DNA of 64,000 nucleotides. Origin: Blautia_A aquisgranensis. GTDB taxonomy: Bacteria; Bacillota; Clostridia; Lachnospirales; Lachnospiraceae. Location: assembly GCF_040096615.1 (NCBI RefSeq), contig NZ_JBBMEJ010000005.1, positions 62,001 to 126,000 of the forward strand, read 5' to 3'. The translations under genes and the position numbers were made by a program. The notes beneath the pieces were generated by a model that searched no databases, was not told where the DNA came from, and saw only the letters and a program-made list of their open reading frames with translations. Shown here piece after piece: positions 16,709 through 25,670 of the stretch; the first letter of the stretch is position 1; every line of letters starts with the position of its first letter.

Positions 16709-17132
16709 TAACAGTTTATTTTTTACCTGCAGTCTGATTGAGTATATAGGACGAACCAGAAAACAACATCGGCGGGAAATCACAGATTATCTTGGCAGGG
16801 AAAACATAAAGAGAATATACGATTATGCAGATGTATTTCACTGTGAGCCAATACAAAAAGTTGCAACGGAGTTTACGGAGCAATGTAATATTCCGGAAGG
16901 AGAATTTGACAATGTATCCATGTGCAGATATACAGTTCCGGATTACTGGGATATTGGAGAAGTATATGAGCGATTAATAGAAGACATATATGATGATGCG
17001 GAGATCGAAAAAGGAATATGGGATATTTATCATTCCTGGATTGATGCACATATTTCGGACTATAATACGGACTTTTATTATCAGCCGAGAGATTATATAG
17101 CAGCATGTTATAAGGCGGGAGAAATCCTGTAA
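16692..17132 (+). CDS. unknown protein coupled to the DUF3990 gene
   Basis: 146 residues starting inside the 3' end of the DUF3990 gene, with an AGGAAGCGAGG stretch upstream. The first part (LFFTCSLIEYIGR, then a basic helix and IKRIYDYADVFHC) looks helical and recurs in partners of DUF3990 proteins as I remember them. The remainder is acidic and rich in Tyr and Trp. No catalytic motif, signal peptide or membrane segment is visible. Its likely role is to partner or neutralise the upstream protein, inferred only from coupling. Confidence 0.6.
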   Translation: MAKKNNNSLFFTCSLIEYIGRTRKQHRREITDYLGRENIKRIYDYADVFHCEPIQKVATEFTEQCNIPEGEFDNVSMCRYTVPDYWDIGEVYERLIEDIYDDAEIEKGIWDIYHSWIDAHISDYNTDFYYQPRDYIAACYKAGEIL

Positions 17133-17258
17133 AAATTCAAAAGTCACTTCTCTGAGGTGGAAAATTCGTGTCGCCATACACCAGAAATGGTTATCAAGAG
17201 ATGCGAGAGCAGGCATGCTCGCCAGAGAAGCCACTTTACTATAAATCACAATTAACAC

Positions 17259-17287
17259 TTGCAATTAACAAATATTGGTGTTACAAT
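17259..17287 (+). promoter_or_regulatory. promoter of the rimP-infB operon
   Basis: TTGCAA at 17259-17264, a 17-base spacer, then TACAAT at 17282-17287. The stretch 17133-17404 holds this promoter, a GCGAG/CTCGC inverted repeat near 17200 and the leader hairpin below; I see no gene in it. Confidence 0.65.
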
Positions 17288-17311
17288 GAACGAAACTAAG
17301 AACTTGTTGGC

Positions 17312-17337
17312 ATAGGAGTGGGCGAGAGCCCGCTCCT
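17312..17337 (+). promoter_or_regulatory. rimP leader hairpin
   Basis: AGGAGTGGGC, a GAGA tetraloop, then GCCCGCTCCT: a ten-base-pair stem just after the promoter and about 70 bases before rimP. A GUGGGC/GCCCAC hairpin is a familiar feature ahead of rimP in Firmicutes and may attenuate or stabilise the transcript. There is only a short T-stretch after it, so it is not a strong terminator. Confidence 0.55.
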
Positions 17338-17404
17338 ATTTGCTGAGAAGGAATTTGTTCAGAAATACAGCAACAGCATAAAAAAAGAAAGGCAGGTGGG
17401 AAGC

Positions 17405-17869
17405 ATGAGCAGACGGGAAGAATATGAACAGAAAGCAGAGGCGATCCTTACACCGATCGTAGAGTCCAAGGGCTTTGAACTGGTAGATGTGGAATATGTC
17501 AAGGAAGCAGGATGCTGGTACCTCCGCGGTTATATTGACAAGCCGGGCGGAATCACAGTAAATGACTGTGAGGATGTAAGCCGTGCCTTCAGTGACATAC
17601 TGGATGAGCAGGATTTCATCGAGGATAGCTATATTATGGAGATCAGTTCTCCGGGACTTGACAGACCTCTTAAGAAAGAGAAAGATTTTAAGAGAAGCCT
17701 TGGCAAGCTGGTGGAGATCCGTACCTACCGGCCGATCGAGAAGCAGAAAGAATTCTGCGGTATTTTAAAAGCATATGATAGTAACAGTGTGACAATTGAT
17801 GAAGACGGCACAGAACGCACCTTTGAGAAAAAAGATATCGCCCTGATTCGTCTTGCAATCGAATTTTAG
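17405..17869 (+). CDS. rimP: ribosome maturation factor RimP
   Basis: 154 residues, assisting maturation of the 30S subunit. It has the typical two-domain fold: an N-terminal alpha/beta part with GFELVDVEYV and MEISSPGLDRPLKKEKDF, then an SH3-like C-terminus. ATG 17405 follows GGCAGGTGGGAAGC; the frame is open further upstream but through leader sequence. First gene of the canonical rimP-nusA-ylxR-ylxQ-infB-rbfA order, which confirms the call. Confidence 0.95.
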   Translation: MSRREEYEQKAEAILTPIVESKGFELVDVEYVKEAGCWYLRGYIDKPGGITVNDCEDVSRAFSDILDEQDFIEDSYIMEISSPGLDRPLKKEKDFKRSLGKLVEIRTYRPIEKQKEFCGILKAYDSNSVTIDEDGTERTFEKKDIALIRLAIEF

Positions 17870-17917
17870 TCAGTGAAAAGATCGAATCTGTAAAAATTCA
17901 GGAGGAAAAAAAGGAAA

Positions 17918-19117
17918 ATGAGCAGAGATTTAAGAGAAGCGCTGGACGTTCTTGAGAAAGAGAAGAACATCAGTAAGGATACACTGCTGGAGGCAATTGA
18001 GCAGTCACTGATCCAGGCATGTAAGAACCATTTCGGAAAGGCAGATAACGTTCACGTTATGATCGATCCGGAGACATGTGATTTCAGTGTTTATGCAGAC
18101 AGAACTGTAGTAGAGCATGTAGAGGATCCGGCGCTGGAGATTTCTCTGGTGGATGCACAGAAAACAAACACCAATGCAGAGATCGGTGATATTATGAAGG
18201 TTGAGATCCAGTCCAAGGAATTCGGACGTATCGCAACTCAGAATGCAAAGAACGTAATCCTTCAGAAGATCCGTGAGGAAGAGAGAAAAGTTCTCTATGA
18301 TCAGTACTACGGAATCGAAAAAGAAGTCGTAACCGGCATCGTTCAGCGAGTAATGGGCAAAAATGTCAGCATCAATCTTGGTAAGGCAGATGCAGTTCTC
18401 ACAGAGAACGAGCAGGTAAAAGGCGAGACTTTCCAGCCGACAGAGAGAGTCAAGGTTTATATCCTTGAGGTTAAAGATACACCGAAGGGACCGCGTATCC
18501 TGGTTTCCAGAACACATCCGGGCCTTGTAAAGAGACTGTTCGAGTCTGAGGTTGCCGAGGTAAGAGATGGTACTGTTGAGATCAAGAGCATTGCCCGTGA
18601 GGCAGGTTCCCGCACCAAGATCGCAGTATGGAGCAACGATCCGGATGTAGATGCAGTTGGAGCATGTGTTGGTATGAACGGTGCACGTGTCGGTGCCGTA
18701 GTCAATGAGCTTCACGGTGAGAAGATCGATATCATCAACTGGGATGAGAATCCTGCGATCCTCATTGAAAATGCTTTAAGCCCGGCCAAAGTCATCGCAG
18801 TTATGGCAGATCCGGATGAGAAGACTGCACTGGTAGTTGTTCCGGATTATCAGCTCTCCCTTGCAATCGGTAAGGAAGGACAGAATGCACGTCTTGCTGC
18901 GAGACTGACAGGATTTAAGATTGACATCAAGAGCGAGACACAGGCAAGAGAGTCCGGTGATTTCTACGATTATGATGAGGAACACGAAGAAGCTGAGAAC
19001 GCTTCCGAAGAAGTAACAGAGGAGACTGTTTCCGAGGAGACAGAAGACTCTGCGGAAACTTTCGAAGAGACAGAAACAGAAGCTGAAGAGACAGCAGATG
19101 GAGATGCCGAGGAATAA
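17918..19117 (+). CDS. nusA: transcription termination/antitermination factor NusA
   Basis: 399 residues binding RNA polymerase and nascent RNA. In order: the N-terminal polymerase-binding domain, an S1 domain (VTGIVQRVMGKNVSINLG), then KH1 and KH2 (CVGMNGARVGAVVNEL; LAIGKEGQNARLAARLTG). The last 45 residues form a Glu/Thr-rich acidic tail in place of the proteobacterial repeat domains. Its stop codon overlaps the ylxR start by one base. Confidence 0.96.
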   Translation: MSRDLREALDVLEKEKNISKDTLLEAIEQSLIQACKNHFGKADNVHVMIDPETCDFSVYADRTVVEHVEDPALEISLVDAQKTNTNAEIGDIMKVEIQSKEFGRIATQNAKNVILQKIREEERKVLYDQYYGIEKEVVTGIVQRVMGKNVSINLGKADAVLTENEQVKGETFQPTERVKVYILEVKDTPKGPRILVSRTHPGLVKRLFESEVAEVRDGTVEIKSIAREAGSRTKIAVWSNDPDVDAVGACVGMNGARVGAVVNELHGEKIDIINWDENPAILIENALSPAKVIAVMADPDEKTALVVVPDYQLSLAIGKEGQNARLAARLTGFKIDIKSETQARESGDFYDYDEEHEEAENASEEVTEETVSEETEDSAETFEETETEAEETADGDAEE

Positions 19118-19395
19118 TGAAAACGAGAAATAAGATTCCCATGCGTCAGTGCACCGGCTGCAGGGAAATGAAAAGCAAAAAGGAAATGATACGAGTTCTG
19201 AAAACAGCAGAAAATGATATCATCCTGGACGCTACAGGCAAGAAGAACGGACGCGGCGCATACCTTTGTTTCTCAGAGGAATGCCTGGAAAAAGCCATGA
19301 AGAATCACGGCCTGGAGCGTTCCTTGAAAATGGCAGTTCCGGATGAAGTGTATCAGAGCCTTAAAAAGGAGTTTGAGTCAATTGGAAAACAATAA
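19117..19395 (+). CDS. ylxR: YlxR (DUF448) RNA-binding protein
   Basis: 92 residues with the family hallmark MRQCTGCREMKSKKEM and the GRGAYLCFSEECLEKA motif. YlxR is a small basic protein proposed to bind RNA, and a homologue is reported to influence RNase P. It is joined to nusA by a one-base overlap (TAATG) and overlaps ylxQ by 14 bases, so the three are translationally coupled. Confidence 0.93.
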   Translation: MKTRNKIPMRQCTGCREMKSKKEMIRVLKTAENDIILDATGKKNGRGAYLCFSEECLEKAMKNHGLERSLKMAVPDEVYQSLKKEFESIGKQ

Positions 19396-19699
19396 GGTTT
19401 TATCACTCATCGGACTTGCAACAAAAGCAGGAAAAACCGTAAGCGGAGAATTTTCTACGGAGAAATCCGTAAAAACAGGAAAAGGCTTCCTTGCACTGGT
19501 GGCAGATGATGCCTCCGAAAATACAAAAAAGAAATTTCGGAATATGTGCACTTATTACGAGGTTCCGTTATATTTCCTTTCAGACAAAGAGAGCCTGGGC
19601 AGAGCTATGGGAAAAGAATTCCGTGCCAGCCTTGCCGTGCAGGACGAAAATTTTGCAAAGGCGATCATCAAAGCGCTGGAGAAGGAATCCGGCAGATAA
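19382..19699 (+). CDS. ylxQ: YlxQ, L7Ae-family ribosomal/K-turn protein
   Basis: 105 residues of the L7Ae/L30e fold, expected to bind kink-turn RNA. The family start is MENNKVLSLIGLATKAGK, and here the corresponding codon is TTG at 19382, preceded by AAGGAG, so I use TTG rather than the upstream ATG at 19343. The core VADDASENTKKKF and the C-terminal helix are normal. Standard position between ylxR and infB. Confidence 0.9.
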   Translation: MENNKVLSLIGLATKAGKTVSGEFSTEKSVKTGKGFLALVADDASENTKKKFRNMCTYYEVPLYFLSDKESLGRAMGKEFRASLAVQDENFAKAIIKALEKESGR

Positions 19700-19741
19700 C
19701 CCAAAGGCTTTGAGGTCTGTAAGGAGGTTTGACTTATAGTA

Positions 19742-22423
19742 ATGTTAAAAGATAAATCAGTTAGATCGGGAAAGGAGCAAAATAGACAATTGGATACTCC
19801 AAAAACAGAAGAAAAGACAACAACGGTGAATGCAGAGGGTAACAAGTCTGAGGCACCGAAAAAGAAAAAAAATATCATTCGTGTATTCCACGCACAGAAC
19901 GCAAGCGATGGCGGTAAAGGAAGAAGAAAACCGGCAGCAGGCGAGAAAAAAGGTCCGGCACGTTCCCAGAACGGCGGTCAGAGAAGCGCAGGTCAGAACA
20001 CAAGGAACGGTGAGTCCGGTGAGCAGAGAAACGCTCAGGGCGGAGCAAACCGTACACAGGGCACAAGAACACAGGGAAGCCGTCCGGAAGGAAGAAGAGA
20101 CGGAAACCGTGACGGAAGAAGCTTCGAGGGAAGAAGAGACGGTGGAAACCGTTTCGGAAACCGTTCCCAGAATGGCGAGGGACGTCCGGCAAGACAGGGC
20201 GAAGGAAACAGAGGCCCGCGTCAGAATGACAACCGTGGCGGAAATCGTTTCGGTGGCGGAGCAAACCGTGGCCAGGGAGGTCAGGGCGGAAGCTTTGAAG
20301 GAAGAAGAGACGGAAACCGTTTCGGCGGCGGAGCAAACCGTGGTCAGGGAGGCCAGGGCGGACGCTCTGAAGGCGGAAGAGGCGGAGATAACCGTTTCGG
20401 AGGACAGAACCGCGGAGGTCAGGGCGGACAGCGTCTGGGACAGAAAAGAAGCAGTTCTTCTGATTCCGTATTCACACCGGAGCTGACCAAGACTTCCAAG
20501 GACAGCAAGCGCGAGCGTGACAGAGAGAATAAGAATAAGAAAAAAGATTTCGATAAAGGAAATCAGGGCGGACGCAGACCAAATCAGGGCGGACGCAGAC
20601 CGAATTCCAGAATCCCGAAGGCTCTTCAGAAACCGAATCCACAGCCGAAGCAGGAAGAGAAGAAACCAGAGATCAAGGAGATCACAATTCCGGAGAAGCT
20701 TACCATCCGTGAGCTTGCAGATGCAATGAAGATGCAGCCATCCGTGATCGTGAAGAAGCTTTTCATGGAAGGCGTCATGGTAACAGTAAACCAGGAGATC
20801 GACTTCGATAAAGCAGAGGAGATCGCACTTGGCTTTGATATCATCGCTGAGAAGGAAGAGAAGGTTGATGTGATCGCAGAGCTTCTGAAAGAGGACGAAG
20901 AGGATGAGGACGATATGGTTCCAAGACCTCCGGTAGTCTGCGTTATGGGTCATGTCGATCATGGTAAAACATCCCTCCTGGATGCGATCCGTAATACAAA
21001 CGTAACAAGAGGAGAGGCCGGCGGAATCACACAGCACATCGGTGCTTATGTGGTAAATGTCAAAGGTCAGAAGATCACATTCCTGGATACACCGGGACAT
21101 GAGGCATTCACAGCTATGCGTATGCGTGGTGCCAATGCTACAGATATCGCAGTACTTGTTGTTGCAGCAGACGACGGTGTTATGCCACAGACTGTAGAGG
21201 CGATCAGTCATGCAAAAGCAGCTGGTGTTGAGATTATCGTTGCCATCAACAAGATCGATAAGCCAAGCGCAAATGTAGAACGTGTAAAACAGGAACTTTC
21301 CGAGTATGAGCTGATTCCGGAGGACTGGGGCGGAAGCACTATCTTTGTTCCGGTATCTGCACATACAGGTGAAGGAATCGAGAACCTTCTTGAGATGATC
21401 CTTCTTACAGCAGAGGTTTCCGAGCTGAAAGCAAATCCGAACCGTGAGGCAAGAGGTCTTGTTATTGAGGCACAGCTTGACAAAGGTAAAGGACCGGTTG
21501 CTACAATCCTTGTTCAGAAGGGAACACTTCATGTAGGTGATTTCATTGCAGCCGGTGCATGCAACGGTAAAGTACGTGCAATGATGGATGATAAGGGACG
21601 CCGCGTAAAAGAGGCTGGTCCGTCCACACCGGTTGAGATCCTTGGTCTTGGCGATGTTCCGAATGCAGGTGAGATCCTGATGTCCTTCGAAAGCGATAAG
21701 GAAGCCAAGAACTTTGCAGGCGCATTCGTTACAGAGAACAAGAGCCGTCTTCTTGAGGAGACAAAAGGCAAGCTTTCTCTTGATAATCTGTTTGACCAGA
21801 TTCAGGCAAGCGATCTGAAAGAGCTCCCGATCATCGTCAAAGCTGATGTACAGGGTTCTGTTGAGGCGGTTAAGCAGAGTCTTACCAAGCTTTCCAATGA
21901 GGAAGTTGTGGTTAAGGTTATCCATGGTGGTGTAGGTGCCATCAATGAGTCTGATGTCAGCCTCGCTGCAACATCCAATGCGATCATCATCGGATTTAAT
22001 GTACGTCCGGATTCCACAGCGAAACAGCTTGCGGAGCAGGAGGGCGTAGACCTTCGTCTTTACAAAGTCATCTATCAGGCAATCGAGGATGTGGAAGCTG
22101 CCATGAAGGGTATGCTGGATCCTGTATTCGAGGAGAAGGTTATCGGTCATGCAGAGGTTCGTCAGCTTTTCAAGGCATCTGGTGTGGGAACTATCGCAGG
22201 AAGCTATGTGCTAGATGGTACATTCCAGCGTAACTGCAAGGTTCGTATCACAAGAGGCGAGGAGCAGATCTACGAGGGCGAGCTTGCATCCCTTAAGAGA
22301 TTTAAAGATGATGTCAAGGAAGTACGTGCAGGATATGAGTGTGGTCTTGTATTCAATGACTTTAATGATATCAAGGAAGAGGATAAAGTCGAAGCATATA
22401 TCATGGTAGAGGTACCAAGATAG
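19742..22423 (+). CDS. infB: translation initiation factor IF-2 with a long RGG-rich N-terminus
   Basis: 893 residues; the GTPase that places initiator tRNA on the ribosome. Residues about 1-300 are disordered and very rich in Gly, Arg, Asn and Gln, with repeated RGG/GGNRFGGG-type units (for example GANRGQGGQGG twice). Next come the IF2_N domain (TIRELADAMKMQPSVIVKKL), the G domain (GHVDHGKT near residue 402, DTPGHEAF, NKID), and domains II, III and C2 ending EAYIMVEVPR. An AAGGAGG site lies about 13 bases before ATG. The folded part is canonical; the unusual piece is the RGG region. Confidence 0.96.
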   Translation: MLKDKSVRSGKEQNRQLDTPKTEEKTTTVNAEGNKSEAPKKKKNIIRVFHAQNASDGGKGRRKPAAGEKKGPARSQNGGQRSAGQNTRNGESGEQRNAQGGANRTQGTRTQGSRPEGRRDGNRDGRSFEGRRDGGNRFGNRSQNGEGRPARQGEGNRGPRQNDNRGGNRFGGGANRGQGGQGGSFEGRRDGNRFGGGANRGQGGQGGRSEGGRGGDNRFGGQNRGGQGGQRLGQKRSSSSDSVFTPELTKTSKDSKRERDRENKNKKKDFDKGNQGGRRPNQGGRRPNSRIPKALQKPNPQPKQEEKKPEIKEITIPEKLTIRELADAMKMQPSVIVKKLFMEGVMVTVNQEIDFDKAEEIALGFDIIAEKEEKVDVIAELLKEDEEDEDDMVPRPPVVCVMGHVDHGKTSLLDAIRNTNVTRGEAGGITQHIGAYVVNVKGQKITFLDTPGHEAFTAMRMRGANATDIAVLVVAADDGVMPQTVEAISHAKAAGVEIIVAINKIDKPSANVERVKQELSEYELIPEDWGGSTIFVPVSAHTGEGIENLLEMILLTAEVSELKANPNREARGLVIEAQLDKGKGPVATILVQKGTLHVGDFIAAGACNGKVRAMMDDKGRRVKEAGPSTPVEILGLGDVPNAGEILMSFESDKEAKNFAGAFVTENKSRLLEETKGKLSLDNLFDQIQASDLKELPIIVKADVQGSVEAVKQSLTKLSNEEVVVKVIHGGVGAINESDVSLAATSNAIIIGFNVRPDSTAKQLAEQEGVDLRLYKVIYQAIEDVEAAMKGMLDPVFEEKVIGHAEVRQLFKASGVGTIAGSYVLDGTFQRNCKVRITRGEEQIYEGELASLKRFKDDVKEVRAGYECGLVFNDFNDIKEEDKVEAYIMVEVPR

Positions 22424-22435
22424 GAGTGACTTGAA

Positions 22436-22804
22436 ATGAGAAAAAACAGCATTAAAAATACACGTGTGAATGGTGCAGTTCTGAAAGAACTCAGCACCAT
22501 CATACACGGAGAGATCAAGGATCCCAGAATTCATCCGATGACTTCTGTGACAGCTGTGGAGGTTGCACCGGATCTTAAAACCTGTAAGGCTTACATCAGT
22601 GTGCTGGGTGAGAAACAGGCAAAAGATTCCACGATTCGCGGACTGAAGAACGCAGAGGGCTATATCAGGAGAGAGCTGGCCAGAAGACTGAATCTCCGAA
22701 ATACACCGGAGATCCGTTTTGTTCTGGATGAGTCTATTGAATATGGCGTAAATATGTCAAAGAAGATCAATGACGTAATGAGTGGGATGGAAACAGAGGA
22801 ATAG
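22436..22804 (+). CDS. rbfA: 30S ribosome-binding factor A
   Basis: 122 residues, KH-like fold, needed for late maturation of 16S rRNA. It shows the family start (RVNGAVLKELSTII), DPRIHPMTSVTAVEVAPDLK and the C-terminal PEIRFVLDESIEYG. It follows infB by 12 bases with TAGGAGTGAC as ribosome site. Confidence 0.95.
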   Translation: MRKNSIKNTRVNGAVLKELSTIIHGEIKDPRIHPMTSVTAVEVAPDLKTCKAYISVLGEKQAKDSTIRGLKNAEGYIRRELARRLNLRNTPEIRFVLDESIEYGVNMSKKINDVMSGMETEE

Positions 22805-22813
22805 GTGGAAAAA

Positions 22814-23770
22814 ATGAAAAACATTTCAGAAATACTGGAAAATGTAAAAACCGTAGGCATCGGCGGACATATCCGTCCGGATGGCGACTGCATCGGTTCC
22901 TGTATGGGTCTGTACCTTTATATCCGGAAGTATTTTCCGGATATTGAGGCAGATGTTTACCTGGAAGATCCGAAGCCTGTATTTGATTACATTGACAGAA
23001 TGGATGAGGTTAAGACAGAAGCAGAGGATGAGAAGGTGTACGACCTTTTTATCACTTGTGATGTCAGTGCGCTGGACCGGCTTGCAGTTGCCAGAAAATA
23101 TTTTGACACAGCAAAGAAAACTGCCTGCATTGATCATCATGTGAGCAACAGCGGATTTGCAGATGTCAACCATGTAAAAGGCGACATCGGATCTGCCTGT
23201 GAGGTTCTTTACGGACTTCTGGATGCAGATAAGATCAATCGTTCTATTGCAGTTCCGCTCTATACAGGAATGGCTCACGATACCGGCGTATTTCAGTATT
23301 CTTCCACAACACCGGAAACCATGCGGATCGCCGGTGAGCTGATGAAAACAGGATTCGATTTCAGCAAGATCATTGATGAATCCTTTTACCAGAAAACGTA
23401 TATTCAGAATCAGGTTATGGGTCGTGTCTTGGCAGAGAGTATTCTGCTTCAGAACGGCAAGTGCGTAGTCGGATATCTGAAAAGAAGAGAGATGGATTTC
23501 TACGGTGTGGAAGGAAAGGATCTGGAGGGAATCGTAAGCCAGCTCCGTCTTACCGCAGGCGTGGAGGTTGCGATCTTTATCTATGAGATGGAGACACAGC
23601 ACTTCAAAGTATCTCTTCGTTCCAACGGCAAAGTAGATGTAAGTAAGATCGCTGTATTTTTTGCCGGCGGCGGACATGTACGTGCAGCGGGCTGCGATAT
23701 GCAGGGCTCCATGTATGATGTCATCAACAATCTTACTGCCGAGATTGAAAAACAGCTTGCAGAGGAGTAA
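22814..23770 (+). CDS. nrnA: bifunctional oligoribonuclease / pAp phosphatase, DHH family
   Basis: 318 residues. DHH phosphoesterase motifs: GHIRPDGDCIGSCMG (motif I), CDVSALDRL (II), DHHVSNSGFAD (III, DHH) and a later AHDTGVFQYSST, then the DHHA1 domain with FFAGGGHVRAAGC. It degrades nano-RNA and converts pAp to AMP. The ATG at 22814 with an AGGTGG site is preferred over GTG 22805. Its place between rbfA and truB is the usual one in Firmicutes. Confidence 0.93.
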   Translation: MKNISEILENVKTVGIGGHIRPDGDCIGSCMGLYLYIRKYFPDIEADVYLEDPKPVFDYIDRMDEVKTEAEDEKVYDLFITCDVSALDRLAVARKYFDTAKKTACIDHHVSNSGFADVNHVKGDIGSACEVLYGLLDADKINRSIAVPLYTGMAHDTGVFQYSSTTPETMRIAGELMKTGFDFSKIIDESFYQKTYIQNQVMGRVLAESILLQNGKCVVGYLKRREMDFYGVEGKDLEGIVSQLRLTAGVEVAIFIYEMETQHFKVSLRSNGKVDVSKIAVFFAGGGHVRAAGCDMQGSMYDVINNLTAEIEKQLAEE

Positions 23771-23779
23771 AAACTGATC

Positions 23780-24667
23780 ATGGATGGAATACTTGTGATC
23801 CGTAAGGAAAAAGGTTATACCTCACATGATGTTGTTGCAAAGCTGCGTGGAATTCTTCACATGAAAAAGATCGGCCATACAGGAACCCTGGATCCGGCGG
23901 CAGAGGGAGTACTTCCCGTTGCGCTGGGCAGAGGAACCCGTCTGGTAGAGCTTCTTACCGAAAAAGAAAAAAACTACGAAACGGTTCTGAGACTTGGAGT
24001 TACCACAGATACGCAGGATATGACCGGAACGGTTCTTTGTGAGAAGCCGGTCACTGTCACAGAAGAGGACGTACGGAAAACCGTAGAATCTTTTGTGGGA
24101 GAGCAAATGCAGGTTCCGCCGATGTACTCTGCATTGAAGGTGAACGGAAAGAAGCTTTACGAGCTGGCCAGAGAAGGAAAAACCATAGAGCGTAAACCGC
24201 GCCCTGTGGTTTTTTATGAGATAAGGATACTGGATATGAGCCTTCCGCTGGTGCGCTTAAGCGTTACCTGCAGTAAGGGAACCTATATCCGTACGCTTTG
24301 CAATGATATCGGAGAAGCTTTGGGCTGTGGCGGTGCCATGGAAGAGCTGCTTCGGACCAGATCCGGAAACTTTACACTGGAAGAAAGTATGACACTTTCC
24401 CAGGTTGAGGAAGCTATGGCAGATGGAACCATAGAAGAAAAAATCGTTCCCATAGAGGAAGTGCTTTCCATGTATCCGGCACTTACCTGTACCCCGGAGG
24501 GAGACAGACTTCTTCATAACGGAAATCCGATTCCGGAGGAACTGGTGCAGAATGGCACCCGGGAGAAAAATGTCCGGATGTATAGAAGTAACGGAAATTT
24601 CACAGGAATATACGGCTGGGATGAGAAAAAACAGAAATACGTTCCGGTACGAATGTTCTTTGTATAA
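23780..24667 (+). CDS. truB: tRNA pseudouridine(55) synthase
   Basis: 295 residues. The catalytic motif GHTGTLDPAAEGVLPVALG contains the nucleophilic Asp, and RKPRPV, SKGTYIRTLCNDIG and the C-terminal PUA-like extension follow. It makes the universal pseudouridine in the tRNA T-loop. It is separated by 9 bases from nrnA and lies in the operon's standard order. Confidence 0.95.
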   Translation: MDGILVIRKEKGYTSHDVVAKLRGILHMKKIGHTGTLDPAAEGVLPVALGRGTRLVELLTEKEKNYETVLRLGVTTDTQDMTGTVLCEKPVTVTEEDVRKTVESFVGEQMQVPPMYSALKVNGKKLYELAREGKTIERKPRPVVFYEIRILDMSLPLVRLSVTCSKGTYIRTLCNDIGEALGCGGAMEELLRTRSGNFTLEESMTLSQVEEAMADGTIEEKIVPIEEVLSMYPALTCTPEGDRLLHNGNPIPEELVQNGTREKNVRMYRSNGNFTGIYGWDEKKQKYVPVRMFFV

Positions 24668-24694
24668 AAACTTGCAGGAGAAATACTGGCAGAT

Positions 24695-25594
24695 ATGGAA
24701 TACTTGAAGATTGACGGAGAATTCCCGCGCCTTTCCAAGAGTGCGGTAACATTAGGTAAATTTGACGGCATACACAGAGGGCACCAGAAGCTGGTGGAAA
24801 AGATCCTGGAGCAGAAGGAAAAAGGTCTGCAGACTGTGCTCTTTTCGCTGGGGATCGGCAGCCAGATGATCTTCACAAAAGAAGAACGCTGCCATATCCT
24901 TGAAAAGGCAGGCGTAGATGTTCTGGTGGAATGCCCTTTAGATACCAGGATCCGCCACATGAAAGCGGAAACTTTTATAAAAGAGATCCTGGTTGGAGAT
25001 CTTCAGGCAGAGCATGTAGCAGTAGGTGAGGATTTCCGGTTCGGATATGAGCGCAAGGGCTCTCCGGAATTACTGGAGGAAATGGGAAAAAAGCTTGGCT
25101 TTTCCGTGGACATCCTTCCAAAAGAAATGGATGGCCGCAGAAAGATCAGCAGTACCTTCATCCGCGAGGAGCTGAAGCGTGGCAATATGGAAAAGGTCAA
25201 TAACCTTCTGGGATTTCCTTTTTTTGTGGACGGAGTGATTGAGCATGGCAGAGGAATGGGCCACAAAGTACTCCTTCCAACGACCAACATCGTTCCGGCA
25301 AAAGAAAAACTGATGCCGCCAAACGGTGTCTATGATACTGTGTCCCATTTTAAGGACAGAACCCTTTACGGAATCACCAATATAGGATATAAACCTACCA
25401 TAGGTGAGAAATTTCTGGGAGTGGAGACTTATCTCTTTGACTGTGAGGAGAATCTGTACGGAGAACCCTGCAGAGTAGAATTTCTTCACTATTCAAGACC
25501 TGAGAAACGTTTTTCTTCCATAGAGGCGCTGAAACAGCAGCTTCTTAAGGATGCGGAGAAAGGAAAGGCATATTTCCAGAGCCTTGAGAAATAA
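24695..25594 (+). CDS. ribF: bifunctional riboflavin kinase / FAD synthetase
   Basis: 299 residues. The N-terminal adenylyltransferase domain carries LGKFDGIHRGHQKLV and VAVGEDFRFGYERKG; the C-terminal flavokinase domain carries GRGMGHKVLLPTTNIVP and NGVYDT. Together they convert riboflavin to FMN and FAD. It is encoded between truB and rpsO as in many Firmicutes. I found no FMN riboswitch ahead of it. Confidence 0.95.
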   Translation: MEYLKIDGEFPRLSKSAVTLGKFDGIHRGHQKLVEKILEQKEKGLQTVLFSLGIGSQMIFTKEERCHILEKAGVDVLVECPLDTRIRHMKAETFIKEILVGDLQAEHVAVGEDFRFGYERKGSPELLEEMGKKLGFSVDILPKEMDGRRKISSTFIREELKRGNMEKVNNLLGFPFFVDGVIEHGRGMGHKVLLPTTNIVPAKEKLMPPNGVYDTVSHFKDRTLYGITNIGYKPTIGEKFLGVETYLFDCEENLYGEPCRVEFLHYSRPEKRFSSIEALKQQLLKDAEKGKAYFQSLEK

Positions 25595-25625
25595 AAAAAT
25601 CAGAAAAACTTTTCGAAAAAAACAG

Positions 25626-25654
25626 TTTACACGGAAGTAACCGTGTGCTATACT
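25626..25654 (+). promoter_or_regulatory. internal promoter for rpsO
   Basis: TTTACA at 25626-25631, a 17-base spacer, then TATACT at 25649-25654, in the gap between ribF and rpsO. It gives rpsO-pnp its own transcript. Confidence 0.65.
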
Positions 25655-25670
25655 GTTCGAGGTGAAAAAA

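Noticed and set aside
19757..22150. Very long minus-strand open frame opposite infB (about 797 codons)
   Set aside because: It is a shadow of the codon bias of infB: Cys/Leu-rich, no domain, no ribosome site, and the plus strand is unmistakably IF-2.
24668..24694. FMN riboswitch ahead of ribF
   Set aside because: Only 27 bases separate truB and ribF; there is no room for the element.
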